A DNA stretch of 64,000 bases, from assembly GCA_023078685.1 (NCBI GenBank), contig JALGAS010000002.1:6200001-6264000 (forward strand), given 5' to 3'. The stretch's first letter is position 1, and each line of letters starts with the position of its first letter. This DNA is from Neopestalotiopsis rosae. Lineage: Eukaryota > Ascomycota > Sordariomycetes > Amphisphaeriales > Sporocadaceae. A program made the translations under genes and the position numbers. Below are positions 10,057 to 20,742 of the stretch, piece by piece. The notes beneath the pieces were generated by a model. The model did no database searches. It had not been told where the DNA came from and worked only from the letters and a program-made list of their open reading frames with translations.

Positions 10057-11754
10057 TTACGCGGCTGGCGCCGTAGTATTGTGAGCTGCATGCTGAGTCT
10101 CTGGCGCCGGCGCAGCGGCCGGGGCAGTCTCTGGAGAAGTCGTGCCCTTTTCCGCGGCCACCGCCTCCGTGCCATGGCGGTTATTATCGCGACAGCACTT
10201 GACGATGCCCCAAATCGCAACTCCCAACATGACGGCACCAAGGATGCTGAAGCCGACGATCAAGCCAATGTAGTCGGACTTTGAGTTCCAACCACCATAA
10301 CTGTCGGAGCTGGAACTGCTGCTACTGCTGCCTGAGCGACCACTACCACTGGAGGATCCGCTGCACCCTTCGTCGTCGGCATAGCATTTGCTGTCATCGC
10401 CGGTCGACTCTGGGATCTTGGCACCATACATGGAAAAGGTGACGATAGTGTCGCTCGAGTCGGAGCCGTCACTGCCGCCAAACTTCACGGGAGCCATGGC
10501 GGCGTCCTCGTTGGCGAGATCAAAGACGATATACTGACGCTTCAGCATGCCACCACCCAGCAACCAGTTGTCCTCATAGCGGTAGTAAGTGTACGACGAG
10601 TCATTTGACGTTTGTACACCAAAGAGACAGTAGTTGCTGTAATCTGTCGTGTCCGAATCGTCGTAATAATAATAGTATTCTTCATAGATAGCAGACAGGT
10701 TCTTGTCGGACATGACCAAGTCGGTCAGCGGCACGTTGAAGACAGGACCGTCATCGAGGCTGCTGAGCTGGATGGCGAGTTCGCCAGTCAGACTGTCGCG
10801 AGAGGAGCAAGGGATGATGGCGCTTTCCAAGATCTCATCATAATGAGCACCAGCCAGATCCCAGATGGCATTGGCCACCTCTTGTGGGACGACAGAAAGC
10901 GACGAGGTGGGGTCAATGGTGACCAAGGGCAGTGCCGAGGTGTTTGTGATGAGGGGAGCAAAGGTACCACCCGACGACGAACTCGAGTTGAGTCCAACAA
11001 TGTTGGCGCTGAAGGTGTCGACGTAACTCCAGCTATAGCTCGACTCGTCATATTTCTGTCGGTCGACGCTGAAGCGCACCAGCGTGCCGTCAATGGCCGA
11101 GGTGTCAATGGCACCAAAGAGCACATGGCCAGTCTCGGCATCCTCTTGGTCAACCCACACGCTATAGGCTGTGGAGTTGATGAGGCCCAGGGTCTGCATC
11201 TGGTCAAGGACGGTAGGCCTGGATGAGTAAGAGTCGTTGAAGCCGAGAGCCATGACACCTCCCCATATGTCAGCCGATGAGGCAAGTCCTAAGTAGATGT
11301 CGGAGACATTCTGGCCACTAGCAAAGCCCACTGTATCGTACATGGTGGTGCCGGACGCATAGTTGCCACTGAGATCATACAAGTAGAAAGTATCGTCCTC
11401 ATCGCCGGCTGTATAACTTGACGACACATTGTGATTGTATGAACCTCCAATGCAACCCTCATAGCCGGATGAGTAGGAGTAATAATAATAATAGTCCGTG
11501 TTGCAATATTGCGCATCCGGAACCCATGATTGGCCTGACGACAGGGTGAGCTGGAAGGAGACGTGTTGTGGTGGCGTTCCGACGGTGGCGTTGATTACAT
11601 ATCGAGACTCGGCGCTAAACAGATCTGCTGCGACTGTTCGCTTCTGCGTGGAAGAGGTCTGTCTGGGAAGCGATTGACGTGAATAAGGTAACTGTATCTG
11701 AGCATTGACTCCCGTCGCTGCTGCTGCTGCGGCGAAAAGAATGGACGTCTTCAT
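10057..11754 (-). CDS. aspartic-protease-like surface protein, catalytic Asp lost
   Basis: 565 residues from the ATG at 11754; the open frame continues upstream to 11958 but only the 11754 start opens with a signal peptide (MKTSILFAAAAAATGVNA). The fold is that of a pepsin/yapsin-type A1 protease (INATVGTPPQHVSFQ, then WGGVMALGFNDS and GHVLFGAIDT). The first active-site motif DTGSS is replaced by TLSSG at residues 70-74, so the first catalytic Asp is Thr. The second site keeps Asp281 but reads DPTSS rather than DTGTS. The C-terminus has a Gly/Ser-rich stalk, one membrane segment (YIGLIVGFSILGAVMLGVA, about 495-517) and a 47-residue cytoplasmic tail rich in Ala, Pro and Thr. Tyr runs (YYYYYSYSSGY and YYYYYDDSD) are unusual. 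It is probably a non-proteolytic, membrane-anchored wall or sensor protein. Confidence 0.88.
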   Translation of the reverse strand: MKTSILFAAAAAATGVNAQIQLPYSRQSLPRQTSSTQKRTVAADLFSAESRYVINATVGTPPQHVSFQLTLSSGQSWVPDAQYCNTDYYYYYSYSSGYEGCIGGSYNHNVSSSYTAGDEDDTFYLYDLSGNYASGTTMYDTVGFASGQNVSDIYLGLASSADIWGGVMALGFNDSYSSRPTVLDQMQTLGLINSTAYSVWVDQEDAETGHVLFGAIDTSAIDGTLVRFSVDRQKYDESSYSWSYVDTFSANIVGLNSSSSSGGTFAPLITNTSALPLVTIDPTSSLSVVPQEVANAIWDLAGAHYDEILESAIIPCSSRDSLTGELAIQLSSLDDGPVFNVPLTDLVMSDKNLSAIYEEYYYYYDDSDTTDYSNYCLFGVQTSNDSSYTYYRYEDNWLLGGGMLKRQYIVFDLANEDAAMAPVKFGGSDGSDSSDTIVTFSMYGAKIPESTGDDSKCYADDEGCSGSSSGSGRSGSSSSSSSSDSYGGWNSKSDYIGLIVGFSILGAVMLGVAIWGIVKCCRDNNRHGTEAVAAEKGTTSPETAPAAAPAPETQHAAHNTTAPAA

Positions 11755-12877
11755 TGGAGAAGACAGCGGATGAGCAACAACGAGAGACGACGACAGAGAA
11801 AACGACAGAGAGGGAGCGAGCGGTGGACAGGAGAGAGAAGGATTGTTGGCGTGTTTGGCGTTGGCCTGGTATAATAAGTCGAGTCCATGCCTCTTTTTCT
11901 CGTGCTGTGCCGCAGGGGCAGAACAGGCAGGCAAGCAGGGGAATAGTCGCCAAGACACTGGAAATTGGCACCATGGTATGACCGACCAAGGTGCTAGAAC
12001 GGCCGATATACACGCTAAAAGGTAAGCTTAATTTTTTGGGCTTAGACAGTTTGCTATCGAGCCAACAGTCTGGATATGCTGATCTTTTCATGTCTTGCTT
12101 AAAACCTGTGTCAGTCCTATTTTAACTTCCTTTGCGAGGTGATGAGTACATTCTAACCAGCAGTACATTATCAAACCTCGAGAATCATCGAATGATTCTT
12201 CTCGACTAACATCCTGACCTGCATATCTTCTGGCGATTTGCCATTTTCTTTTTTCCCCAACTAGAGGATCTAGGCGAGAGCAATGTTATTTTGGTCCTCT
12301 TGGCAGCGGAGATGCTAGCTGTTTTCGCCTGGCCGGGCCCGTCATCTGGAGCCTTATATCCACGAGACCCCCGACGAGCGTCGGACTATTTACCTAGGGC
12401 TAGGCATCGACCTCGAAATCGTTTCCGAAGAAAATCCTTCGGCTGAAAGCACCCAGGGATGCGTGCGGCTCAAAAGTCGCAACAAGACAATGTCTACAGA
12501 TGCTATTCCCGGTCCAAGATTGAGAAGACTGATGCCCGCGAAATGTCAATCCCGCGAGATCGAGTGTCTAACTTTTGACCAGATATGAAAGTTTGTCAAC
12601 CTTGAATGCATGGCATGGGCGCAAGGGTGCTGTGCCGCTAAGTCTCGCAGGATCTTTCGACGATATGATCAGATTCATCCAGTTGCGGCTCATGAAAAAG
12701 TGCGCACAGCATTGAGCATTGCAATTCATATGGAGCTAATCAGAATGTGCAAGAGCTTTTGTCTGCCACAAAAACACAAAGACATGAATTAATACTGTGA
12801 TGGTACATGTAAGATCATCTCCAATCTCAGCGCCAACAAACTTGTTCAAAATATTTTCTCTCGTTTCTACAGGACCT
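11755..12877. other. intergenic between divergent-type neighbours, no gene seen
   Basis: Upstream region of the aspartic-protease-like gene and 3' flank of the dienelactone hydrolase. An inverted repeat AGAATCAT/ATGATTCT lies near 12182-12200. Small open frames (for example 12610-12792) have no recognisable content. Confidence 0.45.
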
Positions 12878-13790
12878 TTAGAGCCACTTTCCAAACCACG
12901 TCAGGATCTGTGTAATCGAGTCCTCCAAGCACGCTCTCTCCTGAGGATCGTCTGGATTTCCCCGGACCGCAAAACCGTGCCGCCCAGGCTTGTAGACCTT
13001 GTGCTCCATCTCTGGCACCGCCCCCTCGGCGGCGTGGATCTTTTCAATCTTGCCCTTTGTCTCGATACTGACCTGGCTGTCCTCTTGACCCCAGCCATAA
13101 CTGATGGGCACCACGGGTGCCGTCACGTCGTCGGGCAGAACCAAGTTGCTGGGGTGGAGAGCCACCACGGCGTCCACCAGCGGGACCTTTTCGGCGCCGC
13201 TGCTTCCGTCCAGGTCCAGCATGTTGCCCCTCAGGCCGGCGCGGATCGCGTACCTGCCACCCCAGCAGAACCCAACTATGCCGATCTTCTGCGACCGCGG
13301 CGTGGCGCGCCGCAGCGCCCGCAGAAACTCGGTGCACGTCTTGTCGGTCGGGCCAAACTTGTGCCGCGTCATCCACATGACAAAGGACGGGGCGCTGGCC
13401 AGCAGGCCTGTGTACTTGCTAAACGCACTTTGCTTGGCCGCGTCGACGGGGATCAAGAGGTCCGCCACCTTGAGCGGGACCGGGTCGCCCTCGAAGAAGT
13501 CGGGCATGTACACCAGCCACTCGCCGCTCTTGGCCAGGGCGTCGGCAATGAGCTTGTTGTTGGGCAGCGCCAGGCCAAACACGTCCGAGTACATGACTAT
13601 GATGCCGCGCGCACCGGTGCGGTTGCCCGTCACATACGTATTGAGGCCATGGATTAATTCTTCTTGGCCTACGGGCTGGCCTTCATGAATAGTGCCCTTG
13701 CATCTGGTGAGTACTGTAGCCTATGTTTGAAGGAGGTCCTCTGTGGTGTGAGCATACCTTGATGCACTCGTTACACGAGGAATTCATCAT
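12878..13790 (-). CDS. dienelactone hydrolase family protein
   Basis: The alpha/beta-hydrolase body is one exon ending at 12878. The nucleophile elbow is GFCWGG with Cys as nucleophile, as in dienelactone hydrolases, and the catalytic His is in GRHGFAVRG near the C-terminus; a candidate Asp is in GQEDSQV. The open frame begins at a GTG at 13633, so the true start is upstream. Minus-strand sequence CKGTIHEGQPVGQEE (about 13701-13657) is the family's N-terminal HEG block, and an upstream exon starting at 13790 or 13787 (tandem ATGs, MMNSS) is the likely start. The donor is ambiguous: candidates inside that exon give about 280 residues, but the strongest-looking GTATGC donor is out of phase with the CAG acceptor. 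The true substrate is unknown; most fungal members are cytosolic ester or lactone hydrolases. Confidence 0.85.
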
Positions 13791-15441
13791 GATCTGAGTG
13801 AGACACTAGAAACTCTTGTATTTGCCACTGAATCAAGACGAAAAAGTGAAGGTAAGACGAGTCAAGATAGGGGTCGCTAATGCTTGTATAATGATGCGGA
13901 AGCGAATTCTGGTCAATGCAGGTCTGGAAAATGATCTCTGAGAGCTGCGTTCTATGATCTAACGACAGATTATGTGTGCGACTGGATTCGCTTTATAGTC
14001 GAAGTTCGGGAGATCAAAAGGATTCCTCAAAGCAACGCGTGCTTTCAATGCGCCCAAATTAGTATAATTTGATATTGGATGGTACAACTGAGCCCGTCTG
14101 ACGTGAAGAATCCATCTGCTAGGATAATCATGATTGAACCCTCTAGAAACTTTCGCCCGAATAAGTGACTTGATCATCAGTCTTAGTCCAAGGTGTTGCG
14201 AATGTCCATCTCGCAGGATCGTTCAGTGCTGACATGCCAAGACTTACAAATACCGTCTTAGGTTTAGCAGCAAAGCTCAAATGTGGCGCTCATAGACTGC
14301 CAGACTGTCCCGAAGCCCATGGGGCCCAATCATGAAGGGCAGTGGCGCTCTCTCGGCGCAATGCTTAGCACCGTTCTCCGGCACTTGTAGGCAACAAGAG
14401 GTCGAACCCATTTCCATGCCAAACATGCCTCCCGTCAACACACTTGTCCTTATCGTGAGTGCTCCAGGCGAGAGAATCCGAGGGAAGATCATCATGCAAT
14501 TTTGCGACTAAAGTCAATGTGCCGCCTTCGGAGCAACTATCATGTTTGTCCATCGCAGCACTCACTCGTCTTCCATGAACGGCCAGCGATTTCCAGTGGC
14601 TGCGGCCAAGTTGTTCTAGTGTACCGTGCCTCACAATCTCACACACACTCATCTGCACACACGTGGCGGTCTTGAACGATTGGCCTGATTGATTCGAGAT
14701 CAAAGAATGCAGGGCCACCTGCGAAAGGGAGGTTTGGGTGCCGACATACTCGGTGAGCTTCATGCCCATCTGCGTAGCTGGGAACCCGCCAGTATTCATG
14801 GTCACGAACATTCGCTTGTCAGTCTCTCATCGGTAGCGATGAACGAAAGTGTTGCAGCTGATCGCCCTTGGATGCAACAACCATTCCCGCGTTGAGATGC
14901 CATCATTCGAGCCCATACGTCTGCCGTGGTGTCACATTGAAGACTTGAACTTGGTTGCTACACGAACCCACCTGAGACTCACCATCGGACTGTTGCAACG
15001 TTTTGATACGCCATGAATTGCGATCCGCTCGTTCTCGGGACGAGATCCAGCAGGTTGGACCATATAAAATAAGTTCCGACATTCGACACGACATGTTGCC
15101 CATCTTCGTTCCAGTGTATTTGGTCCCAAACCTCATGGAGTCGAGCCGTTCGGCGACTGTCTATTGGTGGTTGACCCGATGGCAGCTTCTACTGGTAAAG
15201 TCTTCGAATGTGTCATTTGTTTCTCCTCGAAGTGTTGCAGACCAACGACAGTATAGGCGATGTCCATCACTCGGGTGAGGACGATTATAAATACGACAAA
15301 CACCTATATGCCAATTGTCTCCAGAATGATATATCCCTTTTAACGTGGCTTGCGAACAAAATTGCCGTGGCTTGAGGCTGAGAAGCTATAGCGAGTAAGG
15401 TGCACGAAAATTTTAGTAATATCGCCGGCTACGGATATGCC

Positions 15442-15461
15442 TAACCATAATATTATGGTTA
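15442..15461. repeat. 20-bp perfect palindrome
   Basis: The half-site TAACCATAAT is followed directly by its reverse complement. It lies in non-coding AT-rich DNA, 716 bp upstream of the 16178 gene. It could be a dimeric regulator site, a hairpin relic or chance. Confidence 0.6.
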
Positions 15462-16060
15462 TTGTACTGTATGTAATTAGGACCGGGCATTCTAGGGATT
15501 TAAACGGGCAGTCTTAGGATTCCCGCAAGGAACCGATTCGATGATGGGGAGCTTAATTATTCTGCTCAGCCCATTTTTCAGGGGGATTACTGCTTTACTA
15601 TGTACCCTAGGTAGGCTTTAGTTAGATCATTGATGCCCGCGACCCATGCGGCTGGTTTCTAGCGTGGCTATTCAGATCTGGCTAGATTTAGCGGCTTCAT
15701 GTCCCCGAATGGCCTACCAGGGTTTTCCATTACATACCTACCTACCTTCAGCTCCGTGATCCGTACGAAATACACTGGAGTTTTTGGGGCATGCAGACTA
15801 TTGAACGCAGGTACCCGATCGCTCAGCTCGACCCGCAGTTGCGGGCCGCTGGGCGCGTGAACGCCTTCAATCGATCATTCGAGCTCAATTTCCTCATCAT
15901 CTAGTGTCAAGCTGAGCGTTCGTCCGGCTAACGCAAAAAGGATAGACGTACATCGTATATCCAGCGGGCGTTGACCAAGGTCTGAATTCATGTAGCAATG
16001 CACGTAGTTAATGAAATATGATCACAACATCAGGAAAGTTGAGTTGGGGCAAAATCAATC

Positions 16061-16067
16061 TATATAA
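16061..16067 (+). promoter_or_regulatory. TATA box of the 16178 gene
   Basis: TATATAA begins 117 bp before the ATG at 16178. A CA/CT-rich leader follows it, the usual arrangement in strongly expressed fungal secreted-protein genes. Confidence 0.55.
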
Positions 16068-16177
16068 GTCAGACTTCCCACGATGCTGGCGCCTGCTTCA
16101 ATATGTCCAGCTCTCAAGCCAACAACATCCCATAGACAATAAACGGTCATTCTGGTGTTTGGTCCTCGTTGCCCACC

Positions 16178-17951
16178 ATGTCTCTCATTCGTACCGCCGT
16201 CATTGCCTTGGGCACGCTCTCTTCTCTGGTTTCTGCCGTGCCGGCCAGCTCCAACTCTTCTTCCACCGAATGTGGTCCCGTGAATGCGTTGGTCACGTCC
16301 CTAGGGTCACCGGCATCGGCCACTGCCTTCTGCTCTACTTTCCTTAGTATTTCAACCCAGACTTTCACTGAGACGAGCACAGTCACGAAGTATGTACTAC
16401 TTTTCAACGCCTCTCAAAGCTTCTTGCACAGTACTAAACATCCGACAGGATCTCGAACGCCACTACTACTCTCGCGACTGGCACAGAAGTCATCACTGAC
16501 CCTACAGCAACTTCCACTGTCGTATCGTACGTAGTCTTTACTATATGATGTCTATGATATAAGTAGCTAACAAAATCCTTCAGAATCGTGACAACCACCT
16601 CTGTGGTCTACACCACGTCTGATGACAGCTTCGCGCCCACCAAGCGCAGGCGTGACGCCCAGTCGACCAAGAAGAAGTGCGGACAAGTTGCCTTGCCCAC
16701 GCAGCTGACCAAGCTGTTGCCGGAGGCTGTATCCTCAGGATGCTCTTGTTTGTCGATCCCCACGCCCGCTGTGACGATCACCGAGACCGAGACCACCACG
16801 CTCTCTCTGACCTCTACCGCTTCTGTATGTGTAGTCCTCCCTTTCAAACCTCGGATTCTGCGGAGACACCATGCTGACAATCAGTAATAGACTTATGCCG
16901 ACATCACGACGTTTACTCCCACCGCTTACACCACGACCACTGCCACTGAGACTGCCACAAGCACGTCGACCATCCTGAAGAGCGATGCCCTTTCGGTATG
17001 CATTTCTTGACATCGGCCACACCATTGTTTCCCCGGTATATGAAAAAAGAAAAGAAAAAAAAGACTAACATATGATGTCTGCAGACCATTGTTGCCGCCA
17101 TCAACGACAACAGCGAGCAGCCCTTCTGTTCTAGCATCCTCTCCTACACCACTCCGCTTGAAACGGCTTACGAGACCGTCATGGCCACCACTGTGCTCAC
17201 GGCGAGCTCCACCATCACCGTCACGAACTATGCCACCATCACCACCACGGCGGTCACAATCAACAAGCGCACCACCATGGACTCTGCCGCCACAGCATCC
17301 GCAGCGATTGAGACCCCGGCGGCGCTGGCCAGCTATCCTGCCGACTTCGTGACGTCAGCTTGCAGCATGGCCGTGACTTCGCCAGCAACCTCGACCGTCT
17401 CCAGCACGGTGACGGTCACGACAACACTGACGAGCGTAGCGCTGGCGACGGAGACGGCACAGGCGACGTCCGTGGTGACGCAGTCGTGCCTCAAGTACCC
17501 TCTGGCCAACGGCGGGTTTGAGGCGGGCTCGTTCAGCAACTGGTCGCCGTACAACCCAATCAGCGGAGCCGGCGGCTCGTGGTCCATTGTGTCCGGGGGC
17601 GACGCCGGCAACTACGCCGCCCAGGTGACGATGCTGAACCCGGACACGTCCAGGTACGGTGGCTTCGCGGGCTACATCTCTCAGACGTTCAGCACCTGCC
17701 CCGGCTTCACGTATACGGTGCAGTACCGCTACGACTGCACGACCATCAACAACGGCCTCGCCATTTACTCCTGGGTCGACAAGTACAACTCGGGCCAGTT
17801 CTCCTGCCCCTCCCAGGGCGCTTGGTACTCGGCGTCCTTCACCTTCACCGCCAAGGACACCACGTCCACGCTCTACATCGAGGGTGTGCAGAATGGTGTG
17901 TCGCAGGGCGTCATTCGGTTCGACAGTGTCGCCGTTACCCTGAACCAGTAA
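16178..17951 (+). CDS. secreted Thr/Ser-rich protein with C-terminal carbohydrate-binding-like domain
   Basis: Five exons (16178-16389, 16449-16526, 16584-16824, 16891-16995, 17085-17951) join in frame to 500 residues. The start at 16178 opens with a signal peptide (SLIRTAVIALGTLSSLVSA); an upstream TTG in frame is not used. The middle is built of Thr/Ser-rich stretches with recurring TETxT and TVTxT motifs, likely O-mannosylated, broken by two Cys-containing segments (KKCGQVALPTQLTKLLP and NSEQPFCSSILSY). A KRRRDAQ site could be cut by Kex2. The last 155 residues form a compact beta-rich domain (YPLANGGFEAGSFSNW, later FDSVAVTLNQ), similar in pattern to CBM4/9-like or jelly-roll modules. There is no C-terminal GPI signal. 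It is probably secreted or wall-associated, with adhesive or glycan-binding function. Confidence 0.85.
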
Positions 17952-19065
17952 ATCGGGCATCCGAGACGACATCGATATCGTGCTGTTGGATACAACCTAG
18001 CTTCTCGAAACGTAACTGCGTCTTGTACGCTTGTATATTTAATTCCTTAATACATAATAGACCAAGTTGGCTGCAAGTTCTACGTAATCGAAACTAGTGC
18101 GATGTTCTTCTGGTCTTGGACTGAGCCATCGGTATCGTCGCTTTTCAACAAAAACAACAAATAACGTTGATAACAGAAAGCTCGACATGACGCGACGGGG
18201 TAAGGTGCCAGAAAGTCAATCAGGGAAGCTATTGAAATGACGAAAAGGGCGTGTGTTCTTTAAGCTTGACAAGACGACGCATAGGCCCAGAACCAAGACC
18301 AGGTTTGCAAATGGCTTTCATCTATTTATCCATGAATGGAGAACCTGGCCTTCGTCCAACACTCAGATGAAGATGAAGCTGATAACATGGACCATATTCC
18401 TAAATCAAGATTCGGGCCACACTGAGAATTTTGTTTCAGAAATACATGCGCATAAAAATGGAAGAACTCAATGTGCAAGAACAAACACAGAACAAAAAGT
18501 ATAGGAGCACTCAAGGAAACAAAACCCAAATTGATACCAAGCGGCTGGAACACAGAAATAATCGCTTGATCCAGATGGGACGTCAGCTAAATTTGGGAAG
18601 ATCTTCTCATGAACACGAACGCTGACCACCTGTTGAAACCTCTGACTCTGCGTATTTGACGGCCGCCAAGGGTGGACTCTTGATGGGAGGTTGTCGCCAA
18701 GCCTTGGTTCATGGTGCGAATAAAGAGAAGGAAAAAAAACAGAAAGGAATTAACAGAATGCATGCCAAGCAAAAACATACAATACCAGGGATTCCCCAGT
18801 CGTCACCGACCTGAGTACTGATCCGGCCGTCACAGGACATGTCTACCTGGTGAAAGTGGCCCGTTTTCGCGATAGTCTGTGACACGGTAACCTGTAGCCC
18901 GTGCACCGCGCTAGTGGTGGGGTAGCTTTCCGTCTACAACGCTGGGCATTTGAGGGGGTGATACGGGCTCCCCAGCGTTATTTGATAGTCCTCGAAACGC
19001 TCGCTAAAGCTGCAGGAGTATCGCTTTGCTCTAGTCATAGTCCGAGAACGTGGCCGTCTCGTACT
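17952..19065. other. intergenic, no gene seen
   Basis: A few short A-rich frames occur on both strands (18253-18625 and opposite), none with recognisable content. It separates the secreted protein gene from the decayed ankyrin segment. Confidence 0.45.
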
Positions 19066-19371
19066 AATTCGGCATCGACTAGTGGATATCTCGAAGTGGC
19101 CAAGCTATTACTCGAAAAGAATGCGGACCCAAGTATCGTGAACAGGGACGGGTGGATACCACTCAATTCGGTAGTAAATAGCGGGTATTTTGAAGTGGTT
19201 AAGCTGCTGCTGGAGAAAGGTGCGGATTTGAGTATCGCGAGTAAGAATAGATGGACATCATTCATTCGAGCTTCAGGCAACGGGCACATCGAAGTGGCCA
19301 AGCTATTGCTAATGAAGGGCGCGGATTTGGCTACTACTGACGACAATGGGTGGACACCGCTACTTGCAGGA
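19066..19371 (+). pseudogene. ankyrin-repeat fragment
   Basis: About three ankyrin repeats are readable in one frame: GYLEVAKLLLEKNAD, GYFEVVKLLLEKGAD and GHIEVAKLLLMKGAD, with NGWTPL links. The frame has no good start codon and no sensible N-terminal domain, and the pattern stops after WTPLL near 19371. This is consistent with a remnant of a longer ankyrin protein, perhaps an ankyrin-type NLR given similar debris at 24-26 kb. A short expressed gene cannot be excluded. Confidence 0.65.
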
Positions 19372-20742
19372 GTGCCGACTTCGTCTCTGAACCGGACGCT
19401 GGCGACCGAGCAAGGGGTCTTGCTGGCACGCCGCCGCGTCCTTTGTTGCAGAGAATCTCGAAGCATGCACTTGCAGATGTTTCAGGGTATATTGCAGCCA
19501 CGACGCTGAAAACATGCTTCAAACTCACACGATCTGTGTCACTGGTTGCTTCTCAGTTCGTGACTCGGTCACTCGCATCCAGTCGTGTCTGCCACACCCC
19601 TTTGCTCGTCTCATTTAGAATCAATATGATCCATCTCAGACCCACTCGGTCTTGCTTTTCCATAACTATCGTGTGATCTAGTGTCTTGATGGTGGTTTGG
19701 AAGAATGCTTCATCGTAGTCAAGTTTGTCCTGATGCTTGTTTTGATGCTTTGAATACTCTTGTTGGTTTAAAAAATTTTTTTTTGGCGCAATCGTTCTTC
19801 GTCCATGATGATGGTGGGGGGCACGAGATGCCTAATGGTTCGGGTTTCTCATGGGAATAGCCCAAGTCAAAGGCGAAAACATTTCTAGATCTTCAGCGTT
19901 ATATGCTGCGCTTTTCAGCCCTCGGAATCGTCAGAGTCATCGTCACCGCACTCGCTGTCGCTAGAGGAATTGTCGTCTTTGTCGGGGGACAAGGGTTCTC
20001 CAACTCGGCGTCGTCGTTCTCAACGCCATCGTCCTCGTCGTACTCCTGAGGAATGTCCTCGTATTCGCCACCCCCAATACTGTCGAGGCGCGGGTCGACC
20101 ATCTCGCCATCCCTTGACTCGCCGGGCGACAGAATGTGTACAGCAATGGATGTAGCGGGTGGTATTTCTTACAGGAGAGATACCGGCTGTAATGATCAGA
20201 AGCATGTGACCAGATTGAAGGCATATGAGCCACCACTGGATAGAACTATCTGGTCTGCACTTCAAACTCGCAGACTACAGGGTCTCAGCCCTATCTTGGT
20301 TTGCTCAAGTCAAGCTCTGGGCATGCTTCGATAATTCAGCGAAACATTGTTCGGGCTCAAGTACTTGCTTCTCAAATTTTCTGTGTTTTGATTTGTTATT
20401 CCTAATTAACACGAAAACGGTAGTATTAAAAACTCTCAACTGCTGTTAAGTGTGATCCTTCAGGCAAACCATTATGTTTTATGCTTTCAGCGCTCAACTG
20501 CATAACCCAAGTCCTATCGTCATACTTCCGGGATGCAAGACTAGGCACTCAAGAAGTGGAGGTTCAAACCCTCTGTATCACTCTTGAATGCGCATCCTGA
20601 ACACCCCCAGTTGCGCCTAGACTTCACCATGACGCGCTTATCACCGCTCTCTATCATCTTCACGAATCTCTGCCATCAATGCTATTGGGCCAGGAGACTG
20701 GCACGTATCCATGGACATAATGACAAGCCCGTAAACAATAGC
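19372..20742. other. non-coding or decayed region
   Basis: No intact gene is visible. A homopolymer-rich patch (A/T runs) lies near 19770-19790. At 19899-20110 on the minus strand an acidic coding-like segment is readable in two frames (separate entry). A GGTTCAAACC box near 20560 looks like a tRNA B box but no cloverleaf closes around it. Confidence 0.4.
19918..20105 (-). pseudogene. acidic protein tail fragment with frameshift
   Basis: The minus strand reads MVDPRLDSIGGGEYEDIPQE then DEDDGVENDDAELENP in one frame and, after a shift by one base near 19995, DKDDNSSSDSECGDDDSDD to a TGA. Both halves are strongly acidic, so they look like one Asp/Glu-rich C-terminus broken by an indel, or joined by a splice I cannot identify. 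No family can be named. Confidence 0.3.

Larger units (their letters stand above)
13791..16177. other. long intergenic region, at most one doubtful small gene
   Basis: I find no recognisable gene. A minus-strand ATG frame at 14365-14811 (148 codons) and another at 14903-15136 have no family resemblance, and no intron joins them convincingly; they could be an orphan gene or chance. The right part (15400-16000) is AT-rich, includes a 20-bp perfect palindrome at 15442-15461 and TACC/CTAC runs near 15730, and ends in the promoter of the 16178 gene. Confidence 0.4.

Noticed and set aside
11755..11958. N-terminal extension of the protease-like protein
   Set aside because: The frame is open upstream of 11754, but only the internal ATG gives a signal peptide. 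The extension is Ser/Leu-rich leader-like sequence.
12182..12205. Possible heat-shock element (GAA/TTC units)
   Set aside because: The spacing between GAA and TTC units is not the nGAAnnTTCn pattern. It is better described as a simple inverted repeat.
20535..20590. tRNA-like B box (GGTTCAAACC) with a T-arm-like stem
   Set aside because: No matching acceptor stem, D arm or A box can be paired upstream, so it is probably chance or a very decayed tRNA/SINE piece.
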